Part shown: positions 61,874 to 64,000 of the stretch, piece by piece
Layout: each line of letters starts with the position of its first letter
Numbering within the stretch: the stretch's first letter is position 1
Assembly (NCBI GenBank): GCA_902364065.1
Contig: CABJCJ010000004.1
Coordinates: forward strand, 54,350 to 118,349
Source of the DNA: Veillonellaceae bacterium SB90
GTDB lineage: Bacteria; Bacillota; Negativicutes; Selenomonadales; Selenomonadaceae
Direction: 5' to 3'
DNA length: 64,000 nt
Program-made: the position numbers and the translations under genes
Notes under the pieces: model-generated
What the model saw: only the letters and a program-made list of their open reading frames with translations
Told to the model about the DNA's origin: nothing
The model's database searches: none

Positions 61874-61947
61874 TGGAGCGGGCAAGCGGAATCGAACCGC
61901 CCTCTAAAGCTTGGGAAGCTTTCATTCTACCGATGAACTATGCCCGC
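61874..61947 (-). tRNA. tRNA-Gly (anticodon UCC)
   Basis: A 74-base tRNA on the minus strand. The acceptor stem pairs GCGGGC with GCCCGC, and the 3' CCA is encoded. The D arm reads AGTTCATCGGTAGAAT, the anticodon stem-loop AAGCTTCCCAAGCTT has anticodon TCC, and the T arm is GGCGGTTCGATTCCGCT. It would read GGA/GGG. It sits between the sucD terminator and a HAD gene, with its own terminator. Confidence 0.95.
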
Positions 61948-62010
61948 ATCGTTACTGACTTAATTATTCTAGCATTTTTTTTGCTTTTTGGCAAGTATGA
62001 CGGGGAACGG

Positions 62011-62664
62011 TCAGTCCTGCAGCGTGGTGACGAGCTCGGCGATATCGTCAAAGATGGCGACGTGCGGATAGGAAGCGAGCGTTTCGTGGCTCGTCGTGCC
62101 CGTCGTGACGCCTGCGAAGTCCAGGCCGGCGTTGCGGGCGGCCTCGGCGTCGACAAAACTGTCGCCGATGTAGAGTGCATCCTCTTTTGCAATCTGGAAA
62201 TGTTCGAGTGCCGTCAGCAGGCCTGTCGGATCGGGCTTGTGCGCCTCGACATCGTTGCTGCCGATGATGAGGTCGATGAGTTCCGGAACGCCGTCGAGGT
62301 CGAATTTCTCCTGGATGCGGTGATGCGTCTTGTTGGAGATGATGGCAATCCTGGCTCCGTTTTCGCGCAGCCGGCGCAATGTTGCGACCGTATGCGGGAA
62401 AAAAGTCGTGCCGGGTGTCATATAGCGGTCGGCTTCCGGGGTATAGGCGCGCACGAAGGCTTTGGCCTCTTCCTCATCGTCCGTCGGCAGGATCTTCTTG
62501 ACGGCCTCGACCATGGGCAGTCCGATGGTGACGCGGATCACATCATCCGTGCGGTCGCCGTAGCCGAGCTTCTGCAGCGTGATATGGAAGCATTTGAGGA
62601 TGGCCGGCTCGGAATTGACGAGGGTATAGTCAAAATCGAAGAGATAGAGACGGTAAGCGTGCAC
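62011..62664 (-). CDS. HAD family phosphatase, phosphoglycolate phosphatase-like
   Basis: A 217-residue HAD hydrolase. The nucleophile motif is LYLFDFDYTLVNSE (DxD about residues 9-11), motif II is IAIISNKTH (about 115), the Lys lies in EAHKPDPTGL and motif IV is YIGDSFVDAEAARNAG. It resembles PGP/Gph-type enzymes. The start is probably GTG 62664, 8 bases after GGAG; codons at 62670 and 62673 overlap that site. It lies just beyond the end of the IS605-type element, so its own promoter may have been replaced by the insertion. Substrate unknown. Confidence 0.85.
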   Translation of the reverse strand: MHAYRLYLFDFDYTLVNSEPAILKCFHITLQKLGYGDRTDDVIRVTIGLPMVEAVKKILPTDDEEEAKAFVRAYTPEADRYMTPGTTFFPHTVATLRRLRENGARIAIISNKTHHRIQEKFDLDGVPELIDLIIGSNDVEAHKPDPTGLLTALEHFQIAKEDALYIGDSFVDAEAARNAGLDFAGVTTGTTSHETLASYPHVAIFDDIAELVTTLQD

Positions 62665-62689
62665 AGGCAACACTCCTTTCTGATATGCG

Positions 62690-62930
62690 GTAAGAATCCG
62701 TTACTGAAAACTTATAAAAAGCCATATTCTATTGATGAAAAACTGACTTTTACGTTTCATTCCTCGTTCATCGCATCCGTTTTTGCTGTCCCGAAGAACA
62801 AGCTACTTGCGTTTGATGTAATGCTCCAGAGGCTTTGACTTACTTCCTTTCTCTCGCAAGGGAGTACGTCTGTTCCCGACTAACGAATCGGTACATATCT
62901 ACATGGACTTCTTTCTATCAGCTTGCAGAT
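62690..62930 (-). ncRNA. Probable IS605-type right end with omega RNA
   Basis: This roughly 240-base non-coding stretch directly follows the tnpB stop codon on the same strand. It contains local inverted stretches such as GTACTCCCTTGCGAG and the segment TTGTTCTTCGGGACAGCAAAA, like the conserved right ends of tnpB-only elements from which the omega (guide) RNA is made in characterised systems. The guide would read the flanking DNA toward lower coordinates, near 62,690. The exact element end was not located by a repeat comparison, so boundaries are approximate. Nothing else coding is visible here. Confidence 0.45.
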
Positions 62931-64000
62931 TTCATTTGTTCTGCTTTCCCGTAGTATTTGAGGTTCAGTGCTGCCTGGAAGTCACGATCGATTATATTGC
63001 CACATACAGGACAGACATACGTCCTTTCCGATAGGTTCAGTTCTTTCTTTACATGACCGCAGATAACACAAGTTTTGGAGCTCGGATACCATCTATCTGC
63101 TATGACAACGGGTATCTTGGCCCAGTGTGCCTTGTATTCAATCTGTCTGCGGAATTCATAAAGATTCTGTTCCTGAATCTTCTCGGATAAATATCGATTC
63201 TTCATCATACCACGGACATTCAGGTCTTCGAGGCACACAAAGCTTGGTTTTCGCTTTATGATTGATGTCGTAGCCTGATGCACATGGTTCTGACGAATAT
63301 TTGCCAGTCTGTGATTGATCCGTAAAAGCTGTTTTTCGCTTTTTATAAGGTTGCTCGTTTTGCAGTAACTATCTCCTTTCTTATTCATCTGGTATTTTCG
63401 AGATACCTGACGCTGCAACCGGCGTCTTTTCTTCTTGAGTCTTCTTATTGCACGGGTCTTGTTGATATTCTTGACCTTAGTGGCGTCAGAGAGTATCGCC
63501 AAGTCCTTGATGCCTAAATCAATGCCAATTCCTTCTGAGCGAGCATATCGCCGTTTCTTGCAAACAAACGACAGTCCGCGCAAAGGTTCCAGCTTTCGGG
63601 CTGTCTGTATCCCTACCGAGAGCCACCAGCGCTCACCATCGAACGCGATCCGCGGGTTCGTGTATTTTGCTCGGACAGGAATCCTGTTCCTTTCAGCAAG
63701 CCGAACCCAGTTCAAACGCTGGCGGTTCTTCCGCCTGCTTCCTGCAAGGCTCTCCAGTTTGACGTGCGTTCCTGTGAATTGAATCTTGACATTGTCCTGA
63801 TAGAAACGGAAGTCTCCGTTCTTCTTGCTCCTGAACTTGGGATGCCCGTTCATGTCATAGACGGTCAAACTCTTACCGATGCGGTTATAATGAGCAATTT
63901 TCTTCGAAGTGTACTTGATGTAGCTGGGCTGCTTTTGCTTGCGGAAGAAGTTCTTGTAAGCAATGCACAAGTCTTTGATGGCCTGCTTCGTGACGTTGTT
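62918..64000 (-). CDS. tnpB: IS200/IS605-family TnpB RNA-guided nuclease, 5' end cut by window
   Basis: The frame stays open to the window edge (residues VTKQAIKDLCIAYKNFF lie upstream of any internal start), so the N-terminus is missing; about 360 residues are visible. RuvC catalytic residues appear intact: Asp in GIDLGIKDLAI, Glu in FVCLEDLNVRGM and Asp in IIDRDFQAALNL. The zinc finger CVICG ... CPVCG is complete. TnpB cleaves DNA guided by the omega RNA from the element's right end and helps retain the transposon. No tnpA transposase is visible within the window. Two TnpB landmarks, the PKFRSKKN motif and the Arg/Lys-rich helix RRLKKKRRRLQRQVSRK, are present. Confidence 0.9.
   Translation of the reverse strand, partial: NNVTKQAIKDLCIAYKNFFRKQKQPSYIKYTSKKIAHYNRIGKSLTVYDMNGHPKFRSKKNGDFRFYQDNVKIQFTGTHVKLESLAGSRRKNRQRLNWVRLAERNRIPVRAKYTNPRIAFDGERWWLSVGIQTARKLEPLRGLSFVCKKRRYARSEGIGIDLGIKDLAILSDATKVKNINKTRAIRRLKKKRRRLQRQVSRKYQMNKKGDSYCKTSNLIKSEKQLLRINHRLANIRQNHVHQATTSIIKRKPSFVCLEDLNVRGMMKNRYLSEKIQEQNLYEFRRQIEYKAHWAKIPVVIADRWYPSSKTCVICGHVKKELNLSERTYVCPVCGNIIDRDFQAALNLKYYGKAEQMKSAS

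Overview
The window reads as chromosomal DNA from a diderm (outer-membrane) Firmicute of the Negativicutes, most likely a Selenomonadaceae member related to Selenomonas or Mitsuokella. Several things point there together. One gene encodes an OmpM-type porin with an SLH domain. There is a heptose/LPS-core pathway (hldE-type kinases, rfaE2, gmhB, hldD, GT9 heptosyltransferases) with an LptD-like protein. These sit beside Firmicute traits: a class III (Fbp-type) fructose-bisphosphatase, a T-box leader, an HPr with both His15 and Ser46, and Gram-positive-style Shine-Dalgarno sites and promoters. Most of the window is GC-rich; about 37-47.6 kb becomes clearly AT-rich.

Layout. 0-2 kb: metNIQ methionine ABC importer (minus strand, MetQ cut by the window edge). 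2.1-5.7 kb: a DUF3793/flavodoxin pair behind a palindromic operator, then a solute-binding lipoprotein, homocysteine methyltransferase and a YhcH-type protein. 5.7-7.5 kb: an MFS transporter behind a full T-box leader with a probable isoleucine specifier. 7.7-11.8 kb: a sigma-54 activator carrying its own HPr domain, then ptsH and ptsI behind a near-perfect -24/-12 promoter with upstream TTACCAA repeats. 11.9-15.2 kb: Na+-coupled amino-acid transporter, OmpM-like porin and an unannotated small RNA candidate. 15.3-22.9 kb: TetR regulator, GH3 lipoprotein, MqnA, and a marR-adaptor-RND efflux operon. 22.9-27.6 kb: hypothetical membrane proteins, a frameshifted fbp and larE.

27.6-51.6 kb is an envelope polysaccharide region. 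It starts with an LptD-like protein and the ADP-heptose pathway (heptose kinase, adenylyltransferase, phosphatase, epimerase) with two GT9 heptosyltransferases. A VirK/YbjX gene and a two-gene ATPase/nuclease cassette follow. Next come GT2, GT4 and three further GT9 glycosyltransferases, an O-antigen ligase-like protein and an acetyltransferase, in AT-rich DNA. Two tandem LTA-synthase/sulfatase-like membrane enzymes end the region. The precursor genes supply ADP-heptose, the GT9/GT2/GT4 enzymes would build a core, the ligase would attach a distal glycan, and the LptD-like protein would take part in LPS export.

51.7-64 kb is mostly housekeeping: Rrf2 regulator, BrnQ, Crp/Fnr regulator, an NCS2 purine permease with an attenuator-like leader, HAD phosphatases, galactose mutarotase, an iron-type alcohol dehydrogenase, sucCD, tRNA-Gly(UCC), and an IS605-type tnpB with a probable omega-RNA end, cut by the window edge. 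The strongest candidates for undescribed biology are the HPr-fused sigma-54/ptsHI circuit, the small RNA near 15.0 kb, the ATPase/nuclease pair at 36.7-38.3 kb, the T-box-controlled MFS transporter, and the repeat element translated inside gmhB.
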